Below the pieces are notes generated by a model. The model worked only from the letters and a program-made list of their open reading frames with translations. It was not told the DNA's origin and did not search any database. Both the position numbers and the translations under genes were made by a program. From Henriciella sp. (lineage in GTDB: Bacteria > Pseudomonadota > Alphaproteobacteria > Caulobacterales > Hyphomonadaceae): DNA of 38,204 nucleotides. This document shows, in pieces, positions 7,621 through 16,257 of this stretch (positions are counted from its first letter, which is position 1; every line of letters starts with the position of its first letter). The DNA lies in the NCBI GenBank assembly GCA_027019605.1, contig JALUWJ010000150.1, positions 1 to 38,204 of the forward strand, written 5' to 3'.

Positions 7621-8208
7621 GTGATTGAAAGTAAGGCGAAAATCCTAACAGCAGCTTCAGAGCTCTTTGCAACCGCAGGTGCAGGTGCGTTGAGTGTGCG
7701 CGCAATCTCGAAACGCGCCGGCCTGTCGACCATCGGGATCTACAATCACTTCAATGGCAAACAGGGGATTTTGGATGCGCTCTATATAGAGGGCTTCCAA
7801 ATGGTGATGTCGGCAGTCCAGGTCGAGGACGAAAACCTGGCGCCGCGCGCAGCGGTTTTGCAGGGGCTGTCGAACTATATCGATCTCGCCACCGAACATC
7901 GCGGTCATTATGAACTGATCTTCGGCCGGGGCGATCCGAACTACACGCCCTCCTCAGCAGCGATCGCAGTCGGTGAAGAGGCCTTCAATCGGCTGACTTA
8001 TTTCGTATCTCGCGCCCTGCCCGATACGCTGTCGGAACGCGAAAAACGGGAAGCCGCTTTACAGTTATGGGCCCTCTCGCACGGCTATGTCAGCCTGCAG
8101 GATCATGAAGCGACTGAACTCATTCCAGACACAGCCTGGCGGGATTTGATGATGCGCGCGGTGACAACCCATTTGGATGCGCTGATTGCAAAATATGCCG
8201 ATCAGTAG
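7621..8208 (+). CDS. TetR-family repressor
   Basis: A 195-residue regulator starting at GTG. Residues about 5-50 are a standard TetR helix-turn-helix domain: ILTAASELFATAGAGALSVRAISKRAGLS followed by TIGIYNHFNGKQGIL. The C-terminal part is a helical ligand pocket with a WALSHGYVSL-like motif common to TetR_C_13/33-type domains. It is transcribed away from the flavin oxidoreductase across the double operator at 7563-7597 and probably represses both. Its stop codon overlaps the last 7 bp of the convergent yggS gene. Confidence 0.88.
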   Translation: MIESKAKILTAASELFATAGAGALSVRAISKRAGLSTIGIYNHFNGKQGILDALYIEGFQMVMSAVQVEDENLAPRAAVLQGLSNYIDLATEHRGHYELIFGRGDPNYTPSSAAIAVGEEAFNRLTYFVSRALPDTLSEREKREAALQLWALSHGYVSLQDHEATELIPDTAWRDLMMRAVTTHLDALIAKYADQ

Positions 8209-8864
8209 TCGCGGGCGCCAAAGAAGGCGGTTCCGACCCTGACATGCGTCGCGCCGAGCCGAGCAGCGAGCGCATAATCCCCGCTCATGCCCATGCTTAC
8301 CGTCTTCAGCTGATGCTGATCTGCTAGCTTTTTTAGGAGCGCAAAATGCGGCGCGGCAGGCTCATCGGCGGGCGGGATACACATCAAGCCGCTCACCTGC
8401 CCTGGATAGGTTTCCTGCGCGGCCGCCAAAAGCGCCGCCAGACCATCAACGCTCACCCCGCCCTTTTGCGGCTCGTCGCCTGTGTTCACCTGAATAAGCA
8501 GGTCAGGCGCTGCCACGCCGGTTTTCTCAACCGCCTTAATCAGCGCCTTGAGCAGCTTTTCCCGGTCGAGCGTCTCAATCACATCAAACAATTGTACGGC
8601 ATCTTCGGCTTTATTGGACTGCAGCGGTCCGATCAGACGCAATTGCAGATCGGAACAGTTCGCGCGGCGGCTCGCCCACCGGCTTTGCGCCTCTTGCACG
8701 CGGTTCTCGCCGAACACGCGCTGCCCGGCCTCCAGCGCCGCTTCAATCCGCTCTTCCGGCTGACGCTTGGAAGCGGCCACCAAGGTCACATCGCCGCCAA
8801 TCTCTGAAAGGATGCGTGTGCGGGCTTCGCTTATGGTCGGCGTCTGTGTATCTTCGGTCATCAT
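8202..8864 (-). CDS. YggS/PROSC-family PLP homeostasis protein
   Basis: A 220-residue protein of the fold-type III family that binds pyridoxal 5'-phosphate and buffers its level without a known catalytic reaction. Visible family motifs are VTLVAASKRQ with the PLP-binding lysine, FGENRVQEA, LIGPLQSNKA, ETLDREKLL, LLIQVNTGDEPQKGG, GLMCIPP and, near the end, MGMSGDYALAARLGATHVRVGTAFFG. The frame is open to 8975, but homology begins after the ATG at 8864 or 8861, taken as the start. That ATG overlaps the start codon of the divergent ThiE-like gene. The 3' end overlaps the convergent TetR gene by 7 bp. Confidence 0.92.
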   Translation of the reverse strand: MMTEDTQTPTISEARTRILSEIGGDVTLVAASKRQPEERIEAALEAGQRVFGENRVQEAQSRWASRRANCSDLQLRLIGPLQSNKAEDAVQLFDVIETLDREKLLKALIKAVEKTGVAAPDLLIQVNTGDEPQKGGVSVDGLAALLAAAQETYPGQVSGLMCIPPADEPAAPHFALLKKLADQHQLKTVSMGMSGDYALAARLGATHVRVGTAFFGARDY

Positions 8865-9471
8865 GGGGTTGAAACACCAAGCCGTCTCCGCTCGCAAGTG
8901 GCGTATCGCAATCCGGCGCGTGGAATCGCATTTCCCGAGCCACCTCCCACCGCTTCTGTTCCTGACGGACCCCAAACGAACCCCTGACCCGGTCTCTGTG
9001 GCAGCGCACCTGCCGGCCGGCAGCGGCGTTCTCTATCGGCATTTTGGCGCTGAGGATCGGTGCGAGATCGCCGCGCAGCTTGCCATGCTATGCAGACGCA
9101 AAGGGCTTCGCGTTCTGATCGCAGCAGATCCACAGCTCGCCGCGGACGTCGGGGCCGACGGCGTGCATTGGCCAGAAGCGCTAGCTCACCACGCTCCGAA
9201 ATGGCGGACGCGATTTGCGCTGCAAACGGCGAGCGCGCATTCAAGGTCCGCCATCAGCAAGGCAGCGCGCATGGGCGTCGATGCCGCCCTGGTTTCGACC
9301 GTGTTTTCCTCAAGCAGCCCGAGCGCAGGGCGCCCCATGGGCGCGCTTTCCTTCGCACAACAGTGCCGTGAAAGCGCCCTGCCCCTCTACGCCCTTGGCG
9401 GGGTGAAGGCGGGAAATGCGATCCGCGTTGCGAGTGTCGGCGGTCTGGCCGCGATTGAAGGACTTAGCTGA
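8863..9471 (+). CDS. ThiE/TenI-like thiamine phosphate synthase family protein
   Basis: A 202-residue (beta/alpha)8-type protein. Visible elements are [15 protein letters not shown] near the N terminus, [25 protein letters not shown] in the middle (the D.GADGVHL motif of the TMP synthase fold), [26 protein letters not shown] (the P-loop for phosphate) and [11 protein letters not shown] at the end. ThiE joins hydroxymethylpyrimidine pyrophosphate and thiazole phosphate; TenI-like relatives do other steps. The short divergent sequence fits the ThiE-like paralogues common in Alphaproteobacteria rather than the main ThiE. The ATG at 8863 overlaps the start of yggS; no clear ribosome binding site is visible, and GTG about 8920 is an alternative. 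The 3' end overlaps glmM by 8 bp. Confidence 0.75.
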   Translation: MGLKHQAVSARKWRIAIRRVESHFPSHLPPLLFLTDPKRTPDPVSVAAHLPAGSGVLYRHFGAEDRCEIAAQLAMLCRRKGLRVLIAADPQLAADVGADGVHWPEALAHHAPKWRTRFALQTASAHSRSAISKAARMGVDAALVSTVFSSSSPSAGRPMGALSFAQQCRESALPLYALGGVKAGNAIRVASVGGLAAIEGLS

Positions 9472-10810
9472 CCGCGCGCACGGCGTCGGCCACAGATTCA
9501 ACAGCCGCGTCCATCAGCTTCGCATCGGTCGCTTCAGCCATGACTCGGATCAGAGGCTCAGTTCCGGATTTTCGAATGACCAATCGCCCTTTTTTGCCAA
9601 GCTTCTTCTCAGCCGCTTCGATCGCAGCCTGAACCGACTCCACCTCGAGCGGCGCGCCCGACTTAAAGCGGACATTGACCAGCTTTTGCGGCACCGGATC
9701 AAACACATGTGCGATCTCGGAAAGGGGTTTCTCTTTCTCCACCATCACCGCCAGCACTTGCAGCGCGGCCATCAAGCCATCCCCGGTGGTTGAATAGTCA
9801 GACATCACGATATGGCCGGACTGCTCACCGCCGAGATTGAAGCCGCCTTCGCGCATCCGCTCAACGACATAGCGATCGCCCACTTTCGTGCGCTCAAGCG
9901 CTAGCCCCAGGCTTTGCAGATGTTGCTCAAGACCGAGATTGGACATCACGGTGGTGACGACGCCAGGCTGGGACAGATCTCCCCGCGCTTTCCAATGACC
10001 GGCGATCAAACCGATCAATTGGTCGCCATCGACCTCATTGCCCTTTTCGTCGATAATGATGCAGCGATCTGCATCGCCGTCGAGTGCAATTCCGATATCT
10101 GCGCGATAGGTTTGCACCGCTTCCTTAAGCGCTCTTGTATCGGTGGAACCAACCTCAAGATTGATATTGAAGCCGTTCGGTTCCACGCCGATTTTGAACA
10201 CTTCTGCGCCGAGCTCATACAATGCCGCCGGCGCAACTTTATAAGCGGCGCCGTTCGCGCAATCGATGCAAATGCGAAGCCCCTTCAAGTTCATACGCCG
10301 CGGGAAGCTGGCTTTCACGATCTCAACATAACGGGCCTGCGCGTCATCAACCCGTTTGGTGCGTCCAAGCTCATTTGGCGCGGCGAGCTTATCATCGAGC
10401 GCCTTATCCATTCGGCTCTCAATCTCGAGCTCGATTTCGTCGGAGAGTTTGTACCCGTTTGGGCCAAACAGCTTGATTCCATTGTCTTCAAAACTGTTAT
10501 GGCTCGCCGAGATCATAACCCCGAGATCTGCCCGCAAAGATCGGGTCATCATCGCAACGCCCGGCGTTGGAAGCGGTCCAAACAGAGTCACATCCATGCC
10601 TACCGATGTGAATCCAGCCACGAGAGCTGGCTCAATCATATAGCCAGAAAGCCTGGTATCCTTACCAATGACAACGCTGTGACGGCGAGGACTGGTGGTC
10701 CGAAAATACTTTCCCGCTGCCATTCCTAAACGCATTGCAATCTCCGGCGTCATCGGAGGTGTGTTCGCCGTGCCACGGATTCCGTCGGTTCCGAAGTATT
10801 TGCGTGTCAT
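9464..10810 (-). CDS. glmM: Phosphoglucosamine mutase
   Basis: A 448-residue enzyme interconverting glucosamine-6-phosphate and glucosamine-1-phosphate, the second step toward UDP-GlcNAc for peptidoglycan and lipid A. The protein starts [16 protein letters not shown], the classic GlmM opening. [17 protein letters not shown] carries the phosphorylated active-site serine, DGDADRC is the metal-binding loop, and GGEQSGH and [12 protein letters not shown] are the substrate- and phosphate-binding loops. The ATG at 10810 is set by this conserved N terminus although the frame extends further upstream. GlmS lies 0.9 kb away on the opposite strand. The 3' end overlaps the convergent ThiE-like gene. Confidence 0.97.
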   Translation of the reverse strand: MTRKYFGTDGIRGTANTPPMTPEIAMRLGMAAGKYFRTTSPRRHSVVIGKDTRLSGYMIEPALVAGFTSVGMDVTLFGPLPTPGVAMMTRSLRADLGVMISASHNSFEDNGIKLFGPNGYKLSDEIELEIESRMDKALDDKLAAPNELGRTKRVDDAQARYVEIVKASFPRRMNLKGLRICIDCANGAAYKVAPAALYELGAEVFKIGVEPNGFNINLEVGSTDTRALKEAVQTYRADIGIALDGDADRCIIIDEKGNEVDGDQLIGLIAGHWKARGDLSQPGVVTTVMSNLGLEQHLQSLGLALERTKVGDRYVVERMREGGFNLGGEQSGHIVMSDYSTTGDGLMAALQVLAVMVEKEKPLSEIAHVFDPVPQKLVNVRFKSGAPLEVESVQAAIEAAEKKLGKKGRLVIRKSGTEPLIRVMAEATDAKLMDAAVESVADAVRAVS

Positions 10811-10970
10811 AGTGCGGTAATTCCTTGCTTCGTCCCGTTCTGAGCGCTTCTTTGCACTCCTTACATGCGCCATGCCACAATTTGGTTTAAGTTTCCAAGT
10901 TAGGATACAAATCCTGGTGGCACAGCATCTGCATATTAGGCGCTGTTGGGGAAAAGAGAGGACACGCAAA

Positions 10971-11507
10971 ATGCGTTTAAAATCACTCCTAGTTGGCAGC
11001 ATGCTTGCAGCCACACTCGCTGGATGCGCTACTGGCCTTCCATCCGATATGACCATCGCAGAATACTGCGCCAACCCAGATCGCGCGTCAGAAGAAGTCT
11101 GCCGTCTTAAGGTTGAAATTGATGGCAATGCGACTGCACTTGCTGAAACCAATATGAGCCTGCGCGAAGCCCGTCAGATCTCTGATAGCGCCATGTCAGC
11201 TGCGGCTGCTGCGCAATCGTCTGCGGACGCCGCCCAGAGCCGCGCCGATCAGGCCTATGCGCTCGCCAATCATCTGTCTGAGAAAGACCTGGATTGCAAA
11301 ACAACCACGGTCCAGCAGTCAACAACCGGCACATGTGAGCCTGGTTACACGGTTATGGGCTGTGTCCAAACACGCTACACGCACCGTGCGGGCGGCCTGT
11401 CATTCCTGCGCGAGCTGAACAATGAGCAGTGCCGCTTCAACAGCCAGGTGCTCGAAATGCAAGTGCGCTGCTGCCGCGCTGCAAACACGGGTGTAAGCGG
11501 CTCCTAA
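10971..11507 (+). CDS. Small outer-membrane-type lipoprotein with coiled coil
   Basis: A 178-residue lipoprotein. The N terminus [22 protein letters not shown] is a signal peptide ending in a good lipobox (LAGC), so the mature protein is lipidated on the cysteine. Residues about 45-95 form an alanine-rich heptad pattern ([23 protein letters not shown]), like the coiled coils of Lpp/OprI-type lipoproteins. The C-terminal half has six or seven cysteines ([28 protein letters not shown]), suggesting disulfide bonds in the periplasm. An intrinsic terminator follows. No specific function can be assigned. The ATG at 10971 fits the signal peptide; AGAGAGGA lies upstream. Confidence 0.75.
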   Translation: MRLKSLLVGSMLAATLAGCATGLPSDMTIAEYCANPDRASEEVCRLKVEIDGNATALAETNMSLREARQISDSAMSAAAAAQSSADAAQSRADQAYALANHLSEKDLDCKTTTVQQSTTGTCEPGYTVMGCVQTRYTHRAGGLSFLRELNNEQCRFNSQVLEMQVRCCRAANTGVSGS

Positions 11508-11541
11508 CCGCCGACTTTCTACCGTTCATTTTGTATTTGAT

Positions 11542-11568
11542 AAGGGGATCCTAACGGGTCCCCTTTTT
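11542..11568 (+). terminator. Intrinsic terminator after the lipoprotein gene
   Basis: GGGGATCC (11544-11551) pairs with GGGTCCCC (11556-11563) around a TAAC loop with one G-T pair, followed by TTTTT. It sits about 35 bp after the lipoprotein stop. Confidence 0.85.
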
Positions 11569-11683
11569 ACCTTTATGCGTTCGTTTCTTCGACACATTCG
11601 GGAATAGTATTTGCAGTGACAGAATCATCGGCGTCGGATTAGGGACGGTGCGAGATCACACAGCAATCGCGGGGTAGAATTCA

Positions 11684-13519
11684 ATGTGCGGGATCATTGG
11701 TATAGTAAGCCAACAAGGCGCAGCCGCCGAACGCGCGATGGAGGCGCTTAGACGCCTTGAATATCGCGGCTATGACAGTGCGGGTGTCGCCACTTTGCAT
11801 GAGGGCAAACTGGATCGCCGCCGCGCCGCAGGTAAGCTCAGCAATCTCCAATCCCTCTTGAATGAGACTCCTATCCCAGGTTCGGTTGGGATTGGTCACA
11901 CACGCTGGGCGACGCACGGCGCGGCCAACACGCAGAATGCCCACCCGCACGTGTCAGGATCGGTCGCACTCGTCCACAATGGCATCATCGAAAACTTCCG
12001 ACACCTCAGGGAAACGCTTGAGCAAAAAGGGCATGTTTTCGAAACCGAGACCGACTCCGAAACCATCGCGCATCTGATCACCTCCAATCTCGAAACCGGC
12101 GCCGATCCGATCTCTGCGGTCAAAGCATCGCTCGCAGACCTTGAGGGCGCATTTGCGCTCGGGATTATCGTGGAAGGTCATGATGATCTGATGATCGGCG
12201 CCCGCAAAGGTTCTCCGCTTGTGATTGGTGTTGGAGACAATGAAATGTTCCTGGGCTCTGACGCCCTGGCCGTTGCCCCGTTCACCAATCGCGTTGTCTA
12301 TCTTGAAGAAGGCGATTGGTGCGTCTTGCGCCATACCTCATACGAAATTTTTGATGAGACTGGCGCTTCGGTCAATCGCCCAGAAACGATGGTCCAAGCT
12401 GCGAGCGCGGCCGTTGAAAAAGGCAATTACCGCCACTTCATGCAGAAGGAAATCTTCGAGCAACCCGACAGCACCGCCCGCACAATCGGCGCATATGTGA
12501 ATGCGCTTGATCAAGCGATCGAACTTCCAGGGGACGAGTCAGCGATTGACTGGGCGAGCGTCACGCACCTGCACATGGTCGCCTGTGGGACCGCCTATTA
12601 TGCGACCTGCGTTGCCGAATACTGGTTTGAGCAAATTGCCGGACTGCCGGTAAAAACCGATATCGCCTCAGAGTTTCGCTACCGCCAACCGGCGCTGCCG
12701 AAACAGGCCGGCTTGGCACTATTCGTGAGCCAATCAGGCGAGACCGCCGATACGCTTGCGGCGCTGCGCTATTGCAAAGAGGCCGGCCTCAAGACAGCGG
12801 CCGTGGTCAACGTACCGACCTCGACGATTGCCCGCGAAGTAGACTTGGTCTTGCCGACCCTCGCCGGGCCGGAGATTGGCGTTGCCTCGACAAAAGCCTT
12901 CACCGCGCAGCTTTGCGCGCTGGCGGCCGCAGCGATTGCTGCCGGAAAAGCGCGTGGCCATATCGATCGCGCAAAAGAAGTTGAACTGGTTGATGCGCTA
13001 AGCGGCATCCCGCGATTGATCTCTGAAAGCTTCGCACTGGACTCACCGATCGCGGGGCTCGCGCGGGATCTCTCAAAAGCCCGGGATGTGATCTATTTGG
13101 GTCGCGGCGTGCACTACCCGATCGCCCTCGAAGGCGCACTGAAGCTGAAAGAAATTAGTTATATTCACGCCGAAGGCTATGCGAGCGGTGAGCTCAAGCA
13201 TGGGCCGATTGCATTGATTGACGAAGAGACACCGGTGGTGTTCGTCGCGCCATTTGATGCACTGTTCGATAAGTCACTGTCGAACTTACAAGAGGTCGCG
13301 GCGCGGCGCGGAAATGTCTTGCTGATCAGCGATGCAGAGGGCGTCAAGGAAGCTGGAGATACACCGGCTCACAGTGTTGAAGTGCCAGCCTGCCATCCCT
13401 TTGTTGCGCCGATCCTATATGCTGTGCCGGTTCAACTGCTGGCCTATCATATTGCCGTCGAGAAAGGCACGGATGTCGACCAACCGCGAAATCTCGCGAA
13501 GTCGGTGACGGTCGAATAA
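11684..13519 (+). CDS. glmS: Glutamine--fructose-6-phosphate aminotransferase (isomerising)
   Basis: A 611-residue cytosolic enzyme making glucosamine-6-phosphate from fructose-6-phosphate and glutamine, the first committed step of amino sugar synthesis. The start MCGIIGIV places the catalytic N-terminal cysteine at residue 2 after methionine removal. GHTRWATHG, HNGIIENF and SETIAHLI mark the glutaminase domain. Two SIS domains follow, with ACGTAYYA, SQSGETADT, GRGVHYPIALEGALKLKEISYIHAEGYASGELKHGP in successive short pieces. It ends PRNLAKSVTVE, the canonical terminus with the swivelling tail. Length is normal. The 5' region shows no glmS ribozyme. It is close to, but divergent from, glmM. 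Confidence 0.98.
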   Translation: MCGIIGIVSQQGAAAERAMEALRRLEYRGYDSAGVATLHEGKLDRRRAAGKLSNLQSLLNETPIPGSVGIGHTRWATHGAANTQNAHPHVSGSVALVHNGIIENFRHLRETLEQKGHVFETETDSETIAHLITSNLETGADPISAVKASLADLEGAFALGIIVEGHDDLMIGARKGSPLVIGVGDNEMFLGSDALAVAPFTNRVVYLEEGDWCVLRHTSYEIFDETGASVNRPETMVQAASAAVEKGNYRHFMQKEIFEQPDSTARTIGAYVNALDQAIELPGDESAIDWASVTHLHMVACGTAYYATCVAEYWFEQIAGLPVKTDIASEFRYRQPALPKQAGLALFVSQSGETADTLAALRYCKEAGLKTAAVVNVPTSTIAREVDLVLPTLAGPEIGVASTKAFTAQLCALAAAAIAAGKARGHIDRAKEVELVDALSGIPRLISESFALDSPIAGLARDLSKARDVIYLGRGVHYPIALEGALKLKEISYIHAEGYASGELKHGPIALIDEETPVVFVAPFDALFDKSLSNLQEVAARRGNVLLISDAEGVKEAGDTPAHSVEVPACHPFVAPILYAVPVQLLAYHIAVEKGTDVDQPRNLAKSVTVE

Positions 13520-13541
13520 AGCGGGATTGGGATTGATCGCG

Positions 13542-13570
13542 GCCCGGCCTGTGAGGGAAACAGACCGGGC
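13542..13570. terminator. Strong hairpin between convergent genes
   Basis: GCCCGG-C-CTGT (13542-13552) pairs with ACAG-A-CCGGGC (13560-13570) around a 7-base loop, with one internal mismatch. It lies 23 bp after the glmS stop and just after the end of the leftward small ORF. There is no T-run, so termination is probable but not certain. Confidence 0.5.
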
Positions 13571-13582
13571 ACTAGATCAAGC

Positions 13583-13753
13583 TCATACAACTGTTCCGAA
13601 AAGCCCGAGAGTGAGGGCCGCACCGAAAACGGCGAGCGGAAGAGAGACGGCTGAAGCGATGAAGCTCGTCCGAGCTTCGATTGGGGAGGAAACACGCATG
13701 GGATTTGTCCTTCTTTGCGTTTCGAACAGCGACCATTCGCCGTCCGTGAACAT
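13583..13753 (-). CDS. Small single-span membrane protein
   Basis: A 56-residue frame from ATG 13753 to TGA 13583-13585. The N-terminal half is polar (MFTDGEWSLFETQRRTNP). The C-terminal half is one long hydrophobic segment, about residues 31-56 (FIASAVSLPLAVFG and onward), ending in VV. That is the form of a tail-anchored small membrane protein. An internal ATG (residue 19) is better placed behind AAGGA and could be the true start, leaving 38 residues. Frames on the other strand over the same DNA are less protein-like. No family is recognised. Confidence 0.42.
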   Translation of the reverse strand: MFTDGEWSLFETQRRTNPMRVSSPIEARTSFIASAVSLPLAVFGAALTLGLFGTVV

Positions 13754-13796
13754 CAGATAGGGACGCTATTTTGAAATTCAATGAATAATTTGAAAA

Positions 13797-14414
13797 TTAT
13801 TCAGCGTTCAATTTCTCGTGTATTTTGATCGGAACGCTCAACGCAGCGAGGAGGAGGTCCATGACCCCGTCCAATTCACGTTCAAGTTTCGGCAGAGTCA
13901 GCCGTGACCAAAGCTGCGGATACCGGAATTTCATGGTCGCTGACTGCATCATTTCGGCGACGAAGTTCGGATTTTCCATCGGTGCGAAAGTGCCTTCAGC
14001 AATGCCTTGCTCCAGAATTTGCACCAAATAAACGCGCTCTTGCGCCATCTCTTCGTTCGCGAAGGTGGGGCGCTCGCTGGACAATACTTCCGCAACTTCA
14101 AGAACTTTTGCATCCTTATCAAGCTTCTCGAAGGTAGCGGTCATGGCCGTGTGGTGAAAGACCCGCATCTTCTCCGGAGCGGGCATCTTCCGACGCACCA
14201 AAGCGGCGTTCTGCGCATTGATTTCCATATTCAGCTTACGCGCCATCGCTTCAGCAATATCTATCTTCGACGCGAAGAATCGATAGATGTTGCCAGCAGA
14301 CATTCCACAATCGCGAGCGATTTCAGCCATTGTGGTCTTGGCGTAGCCATAGTGCATGATACGCTCCATAGCGGCATGGAGAATCTGCTCACGAGTGTCG
14401 AGTTTATCGTTCAT
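13797..14414 (-). CDS. TetR-family regulator
   Basis: A 205-residue regulator. Residues about 8-55 form the TetR domain: REQILHAAMERIMHYGYAKTTMAEIARDCGMSAGNIYRFFASKIDI, with MSAGNIYRFF as the recognition helix. The C-terminal domain is all helical, with methionine- and glutamate-rich helices, and has no diagnostic motif. It is divergent from gpsA. A short palindrome (14446-14460) lies between the two starts. The ligand and targets are unknown; control of the gpsA operon is possible but unproven. Confidence 0.88.
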   Translation of the reverse strand: MNDKLDTREQILHAAMERIMHYGYAKTTMAEIARDCGMSAGNIYRFFASKIDIAEAMARKLNMEINAQNAALVRRKMPAPEKMRVFHHTAMTATFEKLDKDAKVLEVAEVLSSERPTFANEEMAQERVYLVQILEQGIAEGTFAPMENPNFVAEMMQSATMKFRYPQLWSRLTLPKLERELDGVMDLLLAALSVPIKIHEKLNAE

Positions 14415-14445
14415 GAGATTAGAATATAGGAAAAGTGTGAATGAT

Positions 14446-14460
14446 CAACAAATTGTTCAA
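14446..14460. promoter_or_regulatory. Candidate TetR operator in the tetR-gpsA intergenic region
   Basis: TCAACAAATTGTTCA is an inverted repeat centred on A14453 with one mismatched pair. It lies in the 72 bp between the divergent tetR and gpsA starts. The assignment rests on symmetry and position only. Confidence 0.3.
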
Positions 14461-14486
14461 TTTCGCACGCAGTTGTGAGAAGAAGT

Positions 14487-15491
14487 GTGACTGAATTCAC
14501 CAAAATTGGCGTTCTTGGCGCCGGCGCATGGGGCACAGCGCTCGCAGCGTCTCTATATCAAAAGGCCTCAGACGCCTCGACGGACATTCCCGTTTGGGCA
14601 CTCGAAGCAGAGGTCGCCGACGCTCTGAGCGCTGGCCAAGGCAACCCGACCTACCTGCGCGACATTGATTTGCCGAAGATGCAGGCAAGTACGGATTTGA
14701 AAACCCTGGCCGATTGCGACGCCATCCTGGCGGTTGTCCCGGCTCAATTCGCGCGCTCCGTGTTTGCACAGCTCGCGGACATGATCCGGCCCGGCACAGC
14801 CATCCTTTTGTGCGCCAAAGGCATCGAACGCGACAGCCTCAGCCTGATGACGGATGTTCTGAAAGAGACCATCCCGAGCGCGATTCCAGCCGTCTTGTCC
14901 GGCCCAAGCTTCGCGGCGGATGTTTCACGCGGGCTTCCCACCGCGGTCACACTCGCCTGTGAAGACGAAGCGATTGGCAAAGCTCTGATGGAAGCCATCG
15001 GGCAACCCGGCTTTCGCCCCTATTGGTCAAACGATCTCATCGGCGCTGAGATTGGCGGCGCGGTCAAAAACGTCCTCGCCATCGCCTGCGGGATTGTCGA
15101 GGGCTTGCAGCTTGGACGCTCAGCCCACGCAGCGCTCATCGCGCGCGGCTTTGCCGAGATGACCCGGCTAGGCACCGCGATGGGCGGCCGCGCCGAAACG
15201 CTGGCAGGATTGTGTGGGCTCGGCGATCTGGTCTTGACCTGCTCTTCGCCACAATCGCGCAATATGAGTTTCGGCTTGGCGCTTGGCCAAGGTCAGTCCG
15301 CGCAGGATATCCTCGCGGCGCGCAACTCGGTCACCGAAGGCGTCGCGACAGCCCCTGCCCTGATTGCACTCGCACAGAAGCATGCTGTTGAAATGCCTAT
15401 CTGCGAAGCGGTGGATGCCATACTCAGTGAACGGACAACCGTAAAAGATGCGATCACACGCCTGCTCGCGCGCCCCTATAAAGGAGAATAG
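14487..15491 (+). CDS. gpsA: Glycerol-3-phosphate dehydrogenase [NAD(P)+]
   Basis: A 334-residue soluble enzyme reducing dihydroxyacetone phosphate to sn-glycerol-3-phosphate, the backbone for phospholipids. The N-terminal [14 protein letters not shown] is the dinucleotide-binding loop. [51 protein letters not shown] (with the catalytic lysine) and [11 protein letters not shown] are all standard. The frame opens at GTG 14475; GTG 14487 is preferred because it follows AGAAGAAG and gives the usual short N terminus. It is the first gene of a tight operon with yciI and ycgN. Confidence 0.96.
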   Translation: MTEFTKIGVLGAGAWGTALAASLYQKASDASTDIPVWALEAEVADALSAGQGNPTYLRDIDLPKMQASTDLKTLADCDAILAVVPAQFARSVFAQLADMIRPGTAILLCAKGIERDSLSLMTDVLKETIPSAIPAVLSGPSFAADVSRGLPTAVTLACEDEAIGKALMEAIGQPGFRPYWSNDLIGAEIGGAVKNVLAIACGIVEGLQLGRSAHAALIARGFAEMTRLGTAMGGRAETLAGLCGLGDLVLTCSSPQSRNMSFGLALGQGQSAQDILAARNSVTEGVATAPALIALAQKHAVEMPICEAVDAILSERTTVKDAITRLLARPYKGE

Positions 15492-15494
15492 ATT

Positions 15495-15794
15495 ATGCCG
15501 CTTTTCCTCATAAACGCTCGCGACAAAGCCAATCACTCTGACTTAAGGCAAGCGACCCGGCAGGCACATTTGGAGTGGGCTGGTCAGTATCGACACAAAA
15601 TCGCGATGGCTGGTCCTGTCCTCTCTGATGACGGTGAAACCATGGTTGGATCCACGTTCGTCATTGAGTTTGAAGCGCTCGATGAGGCGAAAAGCTGGGC
15701 TGCGGAAGATCCTTACGCCAAAGCCGGATTGTTTGAGCGCACCGAGATCATTCCGTTCATTTGGTTGATCGGAGATGGCCCCTCAAATGGCTGA
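15495..15794 (+). CDS. YciI-family protein
   Basis: A 99-residue protein of the dimeric ferredoxin-like alpha/beta family. Motifs are MPLFLINARDKANH, RQAHLEWAGQY (the conserved histidine and tryptophan region), GPVLSDDGETMVGSTFVIE and DPYAKAGLFERTEIIPF, all in the YciI order. Structures of this family have a conserved His-Asp pair, but the reaction is not settled. The gene starts 3 bp after gpsA and overlaps ycgN, a gpsA-yciI-ycgN order that is common in Alphaproteobacteria. Confidence 0.92.
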   Translation: MPLFLINARDKANHSDLRQATRQAHLEWAGQYRHKIAMAGPVLSDDGETMVGSTFVIEFEALDEAKSWAAEDPYAKAGLFERTEIIPFIWLIGDGPSNG

Positions 15795-16257
15795 TCCAGA
15801 CAAACCGTTTTGGGAGTCGAAATCACTTGAGGACCTGACGCCGCAAGAGTGGGAATCGCTCTGTGACGGCTGCGCGAAATGTTGTTTGATCAAACTCGAA
15901 GACGAAGACACGGGCGAGATCGCGATGACCCGCCTGCATTGTAAACTGCTCGACGCCGAGACCTGTCATTGCAGCGATTACCCGAACCGCAAACAGCATG
16001 TGCCAGACTGTGTGATCCTGACTCCGAAAGATGTTTCCGAGCTGCGTTGGATGCCCGCCTCCTGCTCGTATCGGCTCGTTCACGAAGGCAAGCCGCTCCC
16101 TGAATGGCATCATCTGATCAGCGGTGATCCGGATCTGATCCATCGCCGCGGCGAATCGATTATGGGCCGAACCTTGAGTGAAGACACTCTGTTCGACCCA
16201 GATGATGTTGAGCAAATTGAAGACTGGATCGTCGATTGGGACGGCAACGAGCCTTAA
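15787..16257 (+). CDS. YcgN/UPF0260 cysteine-cluster protein
   Basis: A 156-residue soluble protein. After PFWESKSLEDLTPQEWESLCDGCAKCCL come further cysteines at HCKLLD, TCHCSDYP and PDCVIL, and CSYRL. This is the pattern of the UPF0260/YkgJ-type zinc- or iron-chelating cysteine cluster. ATG 15787 matches the family start and overlaps yciI by 8 bp; ATG 15775 is a less likely alternative. The last 4 bp overlap the convergent GumN-like gene. Function of the family is unknown. Confidence 0.92.
   Translation: MADPDKPFWESKSLEDLTPQEWESLCDGCAKCCLIKLEDEDTGEIAMTRLHCKLLDAETCHCSDYPNRKQHVPDCVILTPKDVSELRWMPASCSYRLVHEGKPLPEWHHLISGDPDLIHRRGESIMGRTLSEDTLFDPDDVEQIEDWIVDWDGNEP

Noticed and set aside
10830-10850. 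A second LexA-type box upstream of glmM
   Set aside because: GTTC is followed after 7 bases by TTCT rather than GTTC, so the second repeat is broken.
11569-11683. glmS ribozyme or other riboswitch upstream of glmS
   Set aside because: The space is short and shows no ribozyme core; the ribozyme is a Firmicutes feature.
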